A stretch of 64,000 nt of DNA from Deferribacteraceae bacterium UBA6793 (GCA_002452405.1 DKFP01000010.1:193332-257331), one strand, 5' to 3'; shown: positions 18,730-27,275, numbered from the stretch's first letter. Numbers and translations: made by a program. The notes: generated from the sequence alone by a model not told the origin.

Positions 18730-18816
18730 TTTCATCCTCCGGAATAGTCACCAATCAAATATGCACTTTCCGCTATATTGCGTCAAGGTTTTTTGCCTTT
18801 TTGCGCCTTTTTTTAG

Positions 18817-18847
18817 TTGACATATCCTATCCTATAGGATAGGATAT
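18817..18847 (+). promoter_or_regulatory. Promoter with overlapping 26-bp perfect palindrome (operator)
   Basis: A consensus -35 TTGACA (18817-18822) and a -10 TAGGAT (18840-18845) are separated by 17 bases. Bases 18822-18847 form a perfect 26-bp palindrome with half-site ATATCCTATCCTA, so a bound regulator would cover the whole promoter. The ATG at 18852 is 6 bases past the -10 box and there is no clear Shine-Dalgarno, so the mRNA may be leaderless. Autoregulation by the adjacent CsoR-like protein is the simplest reading. Confidence 0.75.
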
Positions 18848-18851
18848 TCTC

Positions 18852-19088
18852 ATGGAACAGACGACGAATGAAGATATTGTCAAAAGACTGCAAAGAGCGA
18901 ACGGACACTTATCGAAGGTTATTGAAATGATAATCGGCGGAGATGAGGAGCTGAACGTTGCCCAGCAGATGCAGGCGGTTTCAAAGGCTGTTATAAACGC
19001 CAAAAACCTCTACATAAGAAACAGCATCGACGCGCGACTGGACAAAAAAGCGGCAAAGGAGCTCGCCGAGCTGTCAAAATTCCTTTAA
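18852..19088 (+). CDS. CsoR/FrmR-family regulator lacking the canonical ligands
   Basis: This 78-residue all-helical protein matches the DUF156 (CsoR/RcnR/FrmR) family: VKRLQRANGHLSKVIEMI at the N-terminus and QQMQAVSKAVINAKNLYI in helix 2. These tetramers repress their own operon until a metal, persulfide or formaldehyde reacts with Cys and His in helix 2. Here the expected first Cys aligns with Glu, the His with Ser, and the protein contains no cysteine at all. It therefore senses something else or is a constitutive repressor. The 26-bp palindrome directly upstream is the likely operator. A terminator follows. Confidence 0.85.
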   Translation: MEQTTNEDIVKRLQRANGHLSKVIEMIIGGDEELNVAQQMQAVSKAVINAKNLYIRNSIDARLDKKAAKELAELSKFL

Positions 19089-19158
19089 ACATCATAAATT
19101 TCCTTTTGCGCTGCGGATGCTGCGAACTCCGCGAGCGCTTGCTCATATCATACCTCAG

Positions 19159-19190
19159 AAAAAAAGCGGGCTTTCACACCCGCTTTTTTT
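19159..19190 (+). terminator. Intrinsic terminator after the CsoR-like gene
   Basis: An AGCGGG / CCCGCT stem with an 8-base loop is flanked by a run of A on the left and seven T on the right, so it could work in both directions. The remaining gap to 19376 holds a short GAACC/GGTTC inverted repeat and nothing else I can identify. Confidence 0.85.
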
Positions 19191-19376
19191 AATATGAACC
19201 CTAACCAAGGTTCAGCAATAACACGACAGCACAAATGTATATAATTGCATGCCTTATATTGGGTCTGCTTTCAGGTCGCCCCCTTTGAGCCTATCAATCT
19301 TATAGGAGGATAAGGAAACAACCTTTAAGCACTCAGGATCCCGTCATGCTGCCGTGAAACATGTTGCCTATATTTA

Positions 19377-21002
19377 TCACGGGATTTTCACCCCGCTGAC
19401 ATTGTACGGTATTCCGTATACAAGATAACCGCTTATGGATATTGTTCCTGTGATGCTGCCGGAAAACGACAGGTACTCACCAGCACTGCTGCCCGAAGCT
19501 GTCAGCGAACCGCTGTCGAACACAAAATAGCCCGCCGCCACACTGGAATTGATAACGCTTGATGTCGGGTCAGGTTGCCATATTCTTATAACTGCCGAGC
19601 GATCAGCCGCTTCCGGATTGTCCGTCGGATTTGCAACGTAGAAAGTGACCTGGTAGTTGCCGACAATGTCGCCGATGGTCAGCGGTACATCGCTGTCGTT
19701 GTCTCCGTCCGGTTCCTCTCCCGTATCGTCGTCGCTATCACCATCATCTTCATCAACGGTGCCGCCGCCCTCGTCTCCTCCTGGTTCTTCACCGCCTATA
19801 TCGCCACCGTTATCACCGCCTCCGTTGTCGTTTTCAACGATGGTCTCTTCAAGCAGTTCGTCCAGAATCCTGTCCATATCCTCATATGTAAAGTCCGCCG
19901 AACTTTCCATCTCTTCCAATTTTTCTTCAACAGTCACGGCTGCGCTCTCCTGATTTATCTCAAAACCTATCCTCTGAAGCTCCGCTATGACCTGTTCCGG
20001 TGTTCTGCCCTCTGCGGATATGTCCGCTATTTTAACAGTGATGCCTGTGCCGCCGACAGTGATTAGTCCGCCCAGCACCCTTCCCTCTGTAACAAAATCA
20101 AGTATGCTATCGCCCAGATATGCGAGCTGCTCACCTGTCTCCGCAGGGTTAAAGCTCATAAGCCCGCCGATGGCAGATATTGGAGCTATCTTCTGCTTTA
20201 TGTCATCTATGGCGAGAGTTACGCTGTTGTTTTCTCCCATTATGATAGTGCTTGCTGTGGAGCCGATATCAACCAGAGTATCGGTACCGCTGATTATTAT
20301 GCCTCCAGCCTCCATAAGAGTTGCAGAGCCGCCTGCCACAGCACCCAGACTGCCGCCCGTTACAACAACGCCGCTTATAAAGAGTCCGGTTTTGCAGACC
20401 GTTTTCGTCACCATTGCGCCTTTCATGAGCTGCTCATACATCTCTGCATCTGTGTCATAGTCCTGTTTCAGTATCGCCTGCGCGAGCATAAGCTGGGAAT
20501 ATGCAGACTTTGCATCCGTGCCCAATTGCGCCGCAAGCCCTCTTATCTTTTTACCAACAGGATAAGCGTCATAGCTGTCCGTCAGCTCCTGCGCCCAGTC
20601 AATAGCAGGGTTGCGCCCCATTGTCTTTTTCGGTGTTGCGATCAGCGGAACTGTCTCATCTGCAACAGCCGCATCTGCTATCTGTTCGGCTTTTGCAGAG
20701 ATGTTCTCACTCATTTGCCATGCCGCCAGTGCATCATCTATAATAGCTTCCAGCTCTGCTTTATTCGGGTTATCAAAATTGTATGTTATGAATTTCTCAG
20801 TTTTCAGTCTGGCTGTGACATATTGCCGCACAGCCATAGCACCCGCTTTTTCAGCCGCCTTTCTCTCCACCGTAACGTCCGAAAGAGAAACCTCTTCGCT
20901 GCTGACAGCCTCTGCGCTGCCGCCTCCGCCGCATCCTAAGACAACAAGCGAAACCGTGCATACACATGCAGTCTTTAATGCCGTTGAAAATGAACCTGTC
21001 AT
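19377..21002 (-). CDS. Large lipoprotein of unknown function with acidic Gly-rich linker
   Basis: A 541-residue protein with a lipoprotein signal ending in VVLGC and followed by a GGGG spacer. Residues up to about 380 are helical, with a glycine-rich hydrophobic stretch around 205-250 (SGVVVTGGSLGAVAGGSATL) that could insert in a membrane. A low-complexity Gly/Asp/Glu region (about 395-445) joins a C-terminal beta-rich domain of about 95 residues beginning IGDIVGNYQVTFYV. I do not recognise the family. The ATG at 21002 follows AAAGGAGG; an ATG ten codons earlier precedes it and is not used. A possible regulatory site lies at 21096-21107. Confidence 0.7.
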   Translation of the reverse strand: MTGSFSTALKTACVCTVSLVVLGCGGGGSAEAVSSEEVSLSDVTVERKAAEKAGAMAVRQYVTARLKTEKFITYNFDNPNKAELEAIIDDALAAWQMSENISAKAEQIADAAVADETVPLIATPKKTMGRNPAIDWAQELTDSYDAYPVGKKIRGLAAQLGTDAKSAYSQLMLAQAILKQDYDTDAEMYEQLMKGAMVTKTVCKTGLFISGVVVTGGSLGAVAGGSATLMEAGGIIISGTDTLVDIGSTASTIIMGENNSVTLAIDDIKQKIAPISAIGGLMSFNPAETGEQLAYLGDSILDFVTEGRVLGGLITVGGTGITVKIADISAEGRTPEQVIAELQRIGFEINQESAAVTVEEKLEEMESSADFTYEDMDRILDELLEETIVENDNGGGDNGGDIGGEEPGGDEGGGTVDEDDGDSDDDTGEEPDGDNDSDVPLTIGDIVGNYQVTFYVANPTDNPEAADRSAVIRIWQPDPTSSVINSSVAAGYFVFDSGSLTASGSSAGEYLSFSGSITGTISISGYLVYGIPYNVSGVKIP

Positions 21003-21095
21003 CCTGTTTCCTCCTTTGCTGCGGATAAACAAGTATAGAAAATAAAAAACGGAAACACATCGACCGTAAGGCTGAAATTGATTAAAAAATGACTA

Positions 21096-21107
21096 ATACT
21101 AAAGTAT
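21096..21107. promoter_or_regulatory. Dyad ATACT-AA-AGTAT, possible LuxR-type site
   Basis: A 12-bp site with perfect 5-bp arms lies 94 bases upstream of the lipoprotein gene. A 12-base block from it (TCATACTTTAGT) recurs at 22511-22522, over the start of the MFS-LuxR gene. No other function is apparent in this gap. Assignment as an operator is inference. Confidence 0.3.
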
Positions 21108-21125
21108 GAAAAATGACGTAAGTGA

Positions 21126-22514
21126 TTATCTGTTTTGAAGAAGGTGACTTATAAGCTCCGCCCGGCTGCTTACGTTATATTTTGAAAAGATATTGCGGGC
21201 ATGTGTCTTCACGGTGCTTTCACTGATATTCAGCGTGTCTGCTACTGCTTTGTTGGATTTTCCGGCGAGTATAAGCTGCAAAACCTCCTGTTCTCTTGCT
21301 GTGAGTGGTTCAAACGTTTCAACCGCAGCTATGCGGAAAGACTCCTGAGGGACGAAAAATTCTTCATCCATAAGGTAGGCGTGGCTTTTCAGCTTAACGA
21401 CCAGCATTCTGTTAAGAAGCGGCAGCATGGCAAGGGTGATGCAGACAACGGTCAGCGCGATTACGGCAACCTCTGAATCGGCAAGGCTGGCAGATGTGAT
21501 AAACATGCCTATTGCGCCGCCGCAAAGCACGCCAAGCACGTTCGCAGAAAGACTCATCCCGAACATTCTGACAGGATTGTCCGTGTAGTCCAGCATCTCA
21601 CCGATAATGCTCCACCAGAAAAGGTCGAATATTCCGCAGGCGCCGAGCATCAGAGTGTTCACTATGAGATAGTCCACAGCTCCCCTGCCCAGCAGCATGA
21701 AACAGATGAACGACGCGATGATGGTTGCCATACCGAAATACAGTATCGCATATCGGCTTATCCTGCCCGGCAGGTTGCGCATGATTATCAACGCCGCGAT
21801 ATAGGGAACAGCCCAGTACCATGTTGTCAGCGTTGTCAGGTGCTCGAAAGCCGGGTTCATCACCTCATACATCAGTCCGGAATTTATAGTTATTATAAAA
21901 ACAAACAGAAACAATATCAGCATGGGCTTTTTTGTGCCGCCTTCCGCACAGCATTTTTTCTCCTGCACTTCGTCGGGCAACCTCAGTATGAAATATGCCC
22001 CCACCACAATGCACAGAAGCGAAAACGCAAGCCCTGCTGTGTGCGATATATGCACGGCAGACATATTGACCAGAATCATAAGCACGTTTGAATATATAAG
22101 AACGTCGGCACATGTCTTTATGCGCTGATTTTTCGGTGTAAAGACTTTAAGAAAATAGCCCCATGAGGCAACAGCCAGCGCCGCCGAATAGCTTGCGATG
22201 AAAAGAAGCGGCAGCCACAGGACTGTCGGATTGAAAAAGAACGGTATGGCGCACAAAAAACTGACCGCCATGCCCGCAAGAACCGTCCGTTTCGCCGCGG
22301 CAAGTGTGCGGACGAAAAATCCGCAGGTGAAAAGCCCCACAAAATGGGCGATTATGCCTGCGAGTATCATGTTGTTATCAGATACTCCGTGGTATTCCAG
22401 AACGCTGTAAAGAACCCTTCCCTCGAACAGAAAAGCGAGAACATATGCAAAAAGCAACGAAAATCCGCCCACGGAAACTACACGGTTGCTCAACGGCTTA
22501 TTGAAGTAACTCAT
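21126..22514 (-). CDS. MFS-like membrane protein fused to LuxR-type HTH
   Basis: A 462-residue protein: about twelve predicted membrane helices over residues 1-385, in an MFS-like arrangement, then a GerE/LuxR DNA-binding domain in the last 60 residues (LTAREQEVLQLILAGKSNKA, then NISESTVKTHARNIFSKYNV). This makes a membrane-embedded one-component regulator in which a transporter-like sensor carries its own DNA-binding domain. Its own promoter places a possible operator over the -10 box and start codon, and there is no ribosome site. The lipoprotein gene downstream on the same strand is a candidate target. Confidence 0.85.
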   Translation of the reverse strand: MSYFNKPLSNRVVSVGGFSLLFAYVLAFLFEGRVLYSVLEYHGVSDNNMILAGIIAHFVGLFTCGFFVRTLAAAKRTVLAGMAVSFLCAIPFFFNPTVLWLPLLFIASYSAALAVASWGYFLKVFTPKNQRIKTCADVLIYSNVLMILVNMSAVHISHTAGLAFSLLCIVVGAYFILRLPDEVQEKKCCAEGGTKKPMLILFLFVFIITINSGLMYEVMNPAFEHLTTLTTWYWAVPYIAALIIMRNLPGRISRYAILYFGMATIIASFICFMLLGRGAVDYLIVNTLMLGACGIFDLFWWSIIGEMLDYTDNPVRMFGMSLSANVLGVLCGGAIGMFITSASLADSEVAVIALTVVCITLAMLPLLNRMLVVKLKSHAYLMDEEFFVPQESFRIAAVETFEPLTAREQEVLQLILAGKSNKAVADTLNISESTVKTHARNIFSKYNVSSRAELISHLLQNR

Positions 22515-22519
22515 ACTTT

Positions 22520-22548
22520 AGTTTAACCGCATTATGCACCATAGTCAA
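22520..22548 (-). promoter_or_regulatory. Promoter of the MFS-LuxR gene, predicted leaderless
   Basis: On the minus strand TTGACT, a 17-base spacer and TAAACT are followed after 5 bases by the ATG at 22514. The sequence ATACT-TT-AGTTT (22513-22524, plus strand) overlaps the -10 box and start codon. Confidence 0.55.
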
Positions 22549-22560
22549 AACAAAAAGTCG

Positions 22561-23049
22561 TCATTTATCAATGGCTACCTCAACCTCAAAAGGCTTCAGA
22601 ATACGCACCATATCAGCCGTTGCGATGTTCACCAGAAATCCCCTTTTTCCACCGTTGATGTATATCCGCGGCAGATCGGCGATAGTTTTTTCCATGTATA
22701 CTTTCATAACCCTTTTCGTACCGAAAGGTGAGGTTCCACCCACGAGATAACCCGTATGTTTATTCGCCGTATCCGGTTCGCAGGGCTTTAAGGTTTTGGC
22801 ATTTATGTCACGTGCCAGTTTTTTAAGGGAGATATCCTTGTCACCGTGCATCAGCACCACTATGGGAGTTCTGGTTTCGTCCTCAAGTATTATAGTCTTT
22901 ATAACGGTGTGTATGTCCGCACCAAGCGCCTCGCTGGAATGTTTCGTACCGCCCTTCTCAACATAGTCGTAAAGATGGGGTTCAAACTCTGCCTTATTGT
23001 CCCGCAGAACTCTTATCGCCTGAGTAACCGGAAATTTCTCTTTCGACAT
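22561..23049 (-). CDS. ybaK: Cys-tRNA(Pro) deacylase, YbaK/EbsC family
   Basis: The 162-residue protein carries the family hallmark KFPVTQAIRVL at the N-terminus, VIKTIILE, and the Lys/Gly-rich active site VGGTSPFGTKR. YbaK hydrolyses cysteine wrongly attached to tRNA(Pro). The ATG at 23049 lies 8 bases after AAAGGG; a GTG three codons earlier would overlap that site. It follows the flavin-binding gene with overlapping ends. Confidence 0.92.
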   Translation of the reverse strand: MSKEKFPVTQAIRVLRDNKAEFEPHLYDYVEKGGTKHSSEALGADIHTVIKTIILEDETRTPIVVLMHGDKDISLKKLARDINAKTLKPCEPDTANKHTGYLVGGTSPFGTKRVMKVYMEKTIADLPRIYINGGKRGFLVNIATADMVRILKPFEVEVAIDK

Positions 23050-23050
23050 C

Positions 23051-23521
23051 TCAGGCACCCTTTGACGGCGCAGGTGATTTTTTGCCGACGCAGCTGTCTA
23101 TGGTGATTTTCAGTACGCAGGTTCTCCCCAGAATCTCGTCGGGGTAGCTGTTTTCAAGCCTGCCGTAATGCTCCATTATGGCGTCCAGTCCTGCGCGTTT
23201 CTCCGCATCGTCTGAGAGTATCTCTATCCTGCCTTCGCCCATGACGCTTTCAAAATGTATCGTCCATCCGCATGAGGTTTCCTTTTTTATAAGTTCGCTG
23301 TCGGCAACAACGGTGAAAGCCGTCAGAGGATTTTTATTTATCATGTCAATCTTGCGCCCTTCGTGCGCGCAGTGCATGTATATTGCGCCGTCTTTATATC
23401 CGTAGCTCATGGGCACGCAATAAGGAGTGTTTCCGTCCGTCAGCGCCAGATGGATTATCTGCCCTTTTTTAAGAAACCCGATTGTTTCCTCATCGGAGAC
23501 CTTTTTGTTAATTTTTCTCAT
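23051..23521 (-). CDS. Pyridoxamine 5'-phosphate oxidase-family flavin-binding protein
   Basis: A 156-residue split-barrel protein resembling the NimA/Rv-type FMN-binding group: GQIIHLALTDGNTPYCVPMSYGY, then IYMHCAHEGRKIDMINKNP and a VMGEGRIEIL strand. These are typical of small PPOx-fold proteins annotated as nitroimidazole-resistance or heme-binding proteins. The cofactor and substrate are not determined by sequence. It overlaps the EVE gene by 14 bases and abuts ybaK, so the three are co-transcribed. Confidence 0.82.
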   Translation of the reverse strand: MRKINKKVSDEETIGFLKKGQIIHLALTDGNTPYCVPMSYGYKDGAIYMHCAHEGRKIDMINKNPLTAFTVVADSELIKKETSCGWTIHFESVMGEGRIEILSDDAEKRAGLDAIMEHYGRLENSYPDEILGRTCVLKITIDSCVGKKSPAPSKGA

Positions 23522-23984
23522 TGTAACCCGCCATTTTAAGAATTATGCCGTATTCGGCAGCGCCCACAGGCTGAACAGAGAGTCTGGAACCTTTTCTGAC
23601 AAGCTCCATACCGGAAAGTCTGTCGTCCGCCTTTATCTCTTTAAGAGATACAACCCTGTCAAATTTATCGATGAATTTCACGTCAACCATCATCCAAATG
23701 GGTTTTTCGGGGATGGATTTCGGATCATAATGCTGATTTGCCGGATCGAACGCCGTAAAATCCGCGTAGGGCTCACTCACTATCTCTGCAACGCCGACGA
23801 CTCCCGGTTCGTCGCAGTTTGAATAATAAAAAAGCACCCTGTCTCCAATCTTCATATCGTCGCGCATAAAGTTGCGCGCCTGATAGTTTCTCACACCGTC
23901 CCATGGGCTTGTGCTTTCGGGCAGTGCCTTCAGGTCTTCCATGGAAAAACATCCCGGTTCCGATTTCATAAGCCAGTAACGCAT
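23508..23984 (-). CDS. EVE-domain protein
   Basis: EVE domains are PUA-like folds thought to recognise modified bases in DNA or RNA. The 158-residue protein begins MRYWLMKSEP, as members of this family do, then WDGVRNYQARNFMR, GDRVLFYYSN, GVVGVAEIV and a C-terminal MELVRKGSRLSVQPV. I chose the second of two adjacent ATGs, 5 bases from GTGAGG. A much longer reading frame upstream has no family similarity. It is divergent from the queuosine-precursor transporter. Confidence 0.9.
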   Translation of the reverse strand: MRYWLMKSEPGCFSMEDLKALPESTSPWDGVRNYQARNFMRDDMKIGDRVLFYYSNCDEPGVVGVAEIVSEPYADFTAFDPANQHYDPKSIPEKPIWMMVDVKFIDKFDRVVSLKEIKADDRLSGMELVRKGSRLSVQPVGAAEYGIILKMAGYNEKN

Positions 23985-24060
23985 CATTGCCTCACATTTG
24001 TCTGGATTTTTGCTCCGCATAGGGATATATTCCGCATTTATACACCAAAAAGAGGAAAAA

Positions 24061-24693
24061 ATGAACGACAGAAGTCTTGCCGTGCTCACGGCAGTATTTA
24101 TTTCATCACTGACGATAGCCTCGGTTCTCGCCAGCAAGATAATCACAATAGCGGGAGTTGTGGTTCCGGCAGGTATACTTGCCTATTCAATAACTTTTAT
24201 AATGTCCGACACAATAACGGAGATATGGGGCAGAAAAACTGCGAACAACATAGTTGCCGGCGGATTTATCAGTCTTGCGGTTGTTGCCTTGCTCATCCAG
24301 ATATCCGTTGCACTCCCCGCCGCGCCCTTCTGGCAGAATCAGGAGGCATACACATCCGTACTTTCGTCTTCGTCAAGGATAATAGTCGCGTCGCTGGCGG
24401 CTTACATCATAAGCCAGTACCATGATGTGTGGCTGTTCCACTTCATAAAGGCGAAAACAGGGGAAAGACATCTCTGGATACGCAACAACCTGTCCACAGC
24501 AATGTCCCAGCTTCTCGATTCGGTAATATTCATCACCATAGCTTTCTATGGACACATGCCGATAATCCCGCTGATTCTCGGTCAGTGGGCGATCAAACTT
24601 GTAATCGCGTTGCTGGATACGCCCATAGTATATCTCATGGTGCATCTGCTCAGAGGCAAAAAACAGACACAGACCGCAGAGGAAGCTATTTAA
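24061..24693 (+). CDS. yhhQ: Queuosine precursor transporter (YhhQ/VUT family)
   Basis: The 210-residue integral membrane protein has six predicted helices with the family motifs ASVLASKII and FIMSDTITEIWGRKTA. YhhQ-type ECF-like carriers import preQ0/preQ1, and the cell here has queA and tgt, so salvage of preQ bases fits. The ATG at 24061 follows AGAGGA; an earlier ATG at 23998 would add a non-conserved stretch overlapping the divergent gene's upstream region. Its 3' end overlaps the convergent methyltransferase by 8 bases. Confidence 0.9.
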   Translation: MNDRSLAVLTAVFISSLTIASVLASKIITIAGVVVPAGILAYSITFIMSDTITEIWGRKTANNIVAGGFISLAVVALLIQISVALPAAPFWQNQEAYTSVLSSSSRIIVASLAAYIISQYHDVWLFHFIKAKTGERHLWIRNNLSTAMSQLLDSVIFITIAFYGHMPIIPLILGQWAIKLVIALLDTPIVYLMVHLLRGKKQTQTAEEAI

Positions 24694-25303
24694 TTCCTGT
24701 GGCTAAAAATACGGGATAGGCGGTGACTTCGCCGCCTTTTTCTTTTTCAACCTCCGCCGCTTTTTCAACGACGATATCTTTAAATCCTGCTTTTTCGAAC
24801 AGTTCGCGTACAAGCTCCGGACTGAATCCGTGGTGATGCACGTCCCCGCCGGGGTTATCGTGAAAACCGCCATCCTCTTCGTAAAGGTCGCTTACACAGA
24901 GATATCCGCCCACGGAAAGACCTCTGTAAGCCTTTTCAAAAAGTTTTTCCGGATGTTTCAGGTGGTGTGTGACCATGCTTGATGTGATTATGTCCGCGCC
25001 TTCCGGCTCGAACTCGTCCTTTTCGATATCAAAAACGCGGGTGTGTATCTCTATTCCGGCAGACTTCGCTTTTTCTTCCAGGACGTCGAGCATCCCTCTG
25101 GAAAAATCAAGCCCCGTGAGTTTTCCGGCAACTTCAGAAAGTCCAAGCAGAATAAGTCCTGTTCCTGTTCCGAAATCGGTTATCCTGCTGCTCTTTTTTA
25201 TGTCTATCCGTGCCCGTATGCTTTCGCAGACGCTCTTTGCCAGCTTTATCCTGCGCGGTTTTTCATCCCAGTTTTTCGCGCCCTTGTCAAACCTTTCGGT
25301 CAT
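24686..25303 (-). CDS. Class I SAM-dependent methyltransferase
   Basis: A 205-residue Rossmann-fold methyltransferase: motif I DFGTGTGLILLGL, an acidic end of strand 2 (GLDFSRGM), and a post-I region ADIITSSMVTHHLKHPEKLF. The pattern matches the Methyltransf_11/UbiE-like group, but the substrate cannot be inferred. It has a strong GGAGGCGGGA ribosome site close to the ATG. It lies downstream of the pseudo-kinase gene on the same strand. Confidence 0.85.
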   Translation of the reverse strand: MTERFDKGAKNWDEKPRRIKLAKSVCESIRARIDIKKSSRITDFGTGTGLILLGLSEVAGKLTGLDFSRGMLDVLEEKAKSAGIEIHTRVFDIEKDEFEPEGADIITSSMVTHHLKHPEKLFEKAYRGLSVGGYLCVSDLYEEDGGFHDNPGGDVHHHGFSPELVRELFEKAGFKDIVVEKAAEVEKEKGGEVTAYPVFLATGIK

Positions 25304-25366
25304 TCCCGCCTCCGTGTAATATATGATTTTCCGTATAATTACACATTCAGCCGCAATGTCAAGAAA

Positions 25367-27103
25367 TCAGGACTGAAAAACGGGGACAAGTATGATGAAC
25401 GATGCACCGTCCTCAGTGTTGTGGGCGTAAATCCGCCCGTTCATGTGTTTTTCAATTATATTTTTCGCAATAAATAACCCGAGCCCGCTGTGTCCGCTGC
25501 CCTTCGTGGTATATCCGGAATCAAAGATACGTCCGACGTTCTCGATGCCGCCACCGTTGTCTGTAACGATCACACGGACGCTGCCGCCGTCGGTTTCGGT
25601 GTTTATACGCACTGACGGTTCAAAATCTGCCGAATCCGGATGCTTCGCCTTTAAGGCGTCAACGGAGTTGGATATTATGTTCATCAGCGCCTGTTTGAAC
25701 TCACCCCTGTAACCGAAAACCTCGGTGCCCATCTCCTCCTCTTCGGTGAGATAAACCCTTATGCCGTTCTGTTTCAGGTGGCTGCGCATGATGTAGAGAA
25801 GCGCCTGAATCTCTTCGGAAACATTGAAGACCTCTTTTCCGTCATACTTGCGGAAATAACTGTTCACCTCGTCAAGATACTGTTCCATCTCGGTTATAAG
25901 CCCAAGCTGTTCTTCTGTTGCATGGTTCTTCTCGGTCTTCTGCACGCTGTTCTTTATCTCCGCCAGTGGCTTCGCCAGCTTCTGCGACATGGCATCTGTG
26001 ATACGCTCAATGTCTGACATCTTTTTACGGTTCTGTATGGTCTGCTCTGTCTCCGCCAGTTTTTCCAGCGCCGTGTCCATCTGTGATTCAAGGTTTTTGT
26101 TGTAGTCCTTCAACTGCTGTTCAATCTTATTGTGCCTGTATTCAAGATCGCCTATAAGGTCTATGAAGTTACGTTTCATCACCAGAACGGAAATCAGAAT
26201 AATAAAGACACCTATGAGCGCGGAAATAACGATATGCCGCATCATCTTGTGATACTGTCCCGTCTCATCCGCCAAAAACATTAACTCGCCAATAACGGTT
26301 CCGGTTGCGTCCGGTATGTCTATACCGTTTAGAATGTGATACCTTTTCTCCTGATACGATTCATGATTGTCCTTTTCCCCGCCATCGTAAAAATTTTGCA
26401 GAATCGAGCGGAAAAGCACATCGTCAGTGCTGAACAGCATATATCTGTCTGAAAATCGTGTGTAATCGGTGATTCCGGATATCATGTCGCCGAATCTGCT
26501 GAAAATAAGGATAGCACCATCCATTTTCATTGTTGAGCTTATGCGTTTTACAAGAAAGTCCAGACCCACACCGGTTTCTGCATAACCTATACAGTTGCCG
26601 CCTGAATAGATTGGCAGAATATTGCGGATGAAAACCCCGCTTGCACCCTCTTCCGTCCCCGCCTGTGCAAATCCCGTTTCGACCGCCTTATCAAAAAGAA
26701 CACGCCTTCCTTTTACAGTATCTCCGTATACATCAGGCGCGGACATCCGCAAAAGCACCGTGCCATCGGGCAGGATGAAATTCATTATGACCTTTTCGCG
26801 GTTGAACTCGTCGGCAAGCCGCTCATACAGGTTATAAGCTGCCGCTTCAAGCGATTTTCTGTCCGCCGCTTTCAGGGCATCCACAACTTCCCTGTCCGAT
26901 GCCAGCTCCCTCGTCTTCTGACTGAGCAGCTTGTCTATACGGATTGGGAAATCATTATAAAGACCTATGATAACGTCTTTTTTTTCTTTCGCTGACTTCG
27001 CCGCCTGCTTTGCGCCCTCATATTCCAGAAGCCCGGTGTACAGGGAGCATATGAGAATGATTATAGCCGTGATAAAAATAAAGGTGCGTTTCTGAACTGA
27101 CAT
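25367..27103 (-). CDS. Histidine-kinase homologue with Gln in place of the phosphoacceptor His
   Basis: The 578-residue protein has the architecture of the neighbouring kinases: a helix (about 5-23), a periplasmic sensor domain, a second helix (about 291-311), a coiled coil, a dimerisation segment and an intact ATPase domain (QALMNIISNSVDAL, TDNGGGIE, GHSGLGLFIAKN). Its H-box reads ITDAMSQKLAKPLAEIK; gap-free alignment to AINAIAHQWRQPINSVG of K3 puts Gln374 (codon 25982-25984) where the histidine should be. It also lacks the Cys cluster of its paralogues. It should bind ATP but cannot autophosphorylate at the usual site. I start at the ATG at 27103, 6 bases after TGAGG. Confidence 0.85.
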   Translation of the reverse strand: MSVQKRTFIFITAIIILICSLYTGLLEYEGAKQAAKSAKEKKDVIIGLYNDFPIRIDKLLSQKTRELASDREVVDALKAADRKSLEAAAYNLYERLADEFNREKVIMNFILPDGTVLLRMSAPDVYGDTVKGRRVLFDKAVETGFAQAGTEEGASGVFIRNILPIYSGGNCIGYAETGVGLDFLVKRISSTMKMDGAILIFSRFGDMISGITDYTRFSDRYMLFSTDDVLFRSILQNFYDGGEKDNHESYQEKRYHILNGIDIPDATGTVIGELMFLADETGQYHKMMRHIVISALIGVFIILISVLVMKRNFIDLIGDLEYRHNKIEQQLKDYNKNLESQMDTALEKLAETEQTIQNRKKMSDIERITDAMSQKLAKPLAEIKNSVQKTEKNHATEEQLGLITEMEQYLDEVNSYFRKYDGKEVFNVSEEIQALLYIMRSHLKQNGIRVYLTEEEEMGTEVFGYRGEFKQALMNIISNSVDALKAKHPDSADFEPSVRINTETDGGSVRVIVTDNGGGIENVGRIFDSGYTTKGSGHSGLGLFIAKNIIEKHMNGRIYAHNTEDGASFIILVPVFQS

Positions 27104-27200
27104 GACATGCCTCACAACGGAGTTTTGCCGCCATAATAAATATAGTCCAAGCCGCGTCGGTTATTATCAAAGAAATGTAAGATTAAGATTGAAAATGAAC

Positions 27201-27275
27201 GGGATTACTTCGCTCGCGCCCGCTGAGACAAAGCACGTCTCTGCGATGAAGCCTCGGCTGACGCGTCAGTCTCAT
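27201..27275. repeat. Interspersed palindromic element (R3)
   Basis: Matches the intact element at 9315-9397 in its central CGTCTCTGCGA block and its ACGCGTCAGTCTCAT end; the left arm is partly decayed. It lies between the pseudo-kinase promoter region and the 3' end of the ABC operon. Confidence 0.55.
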
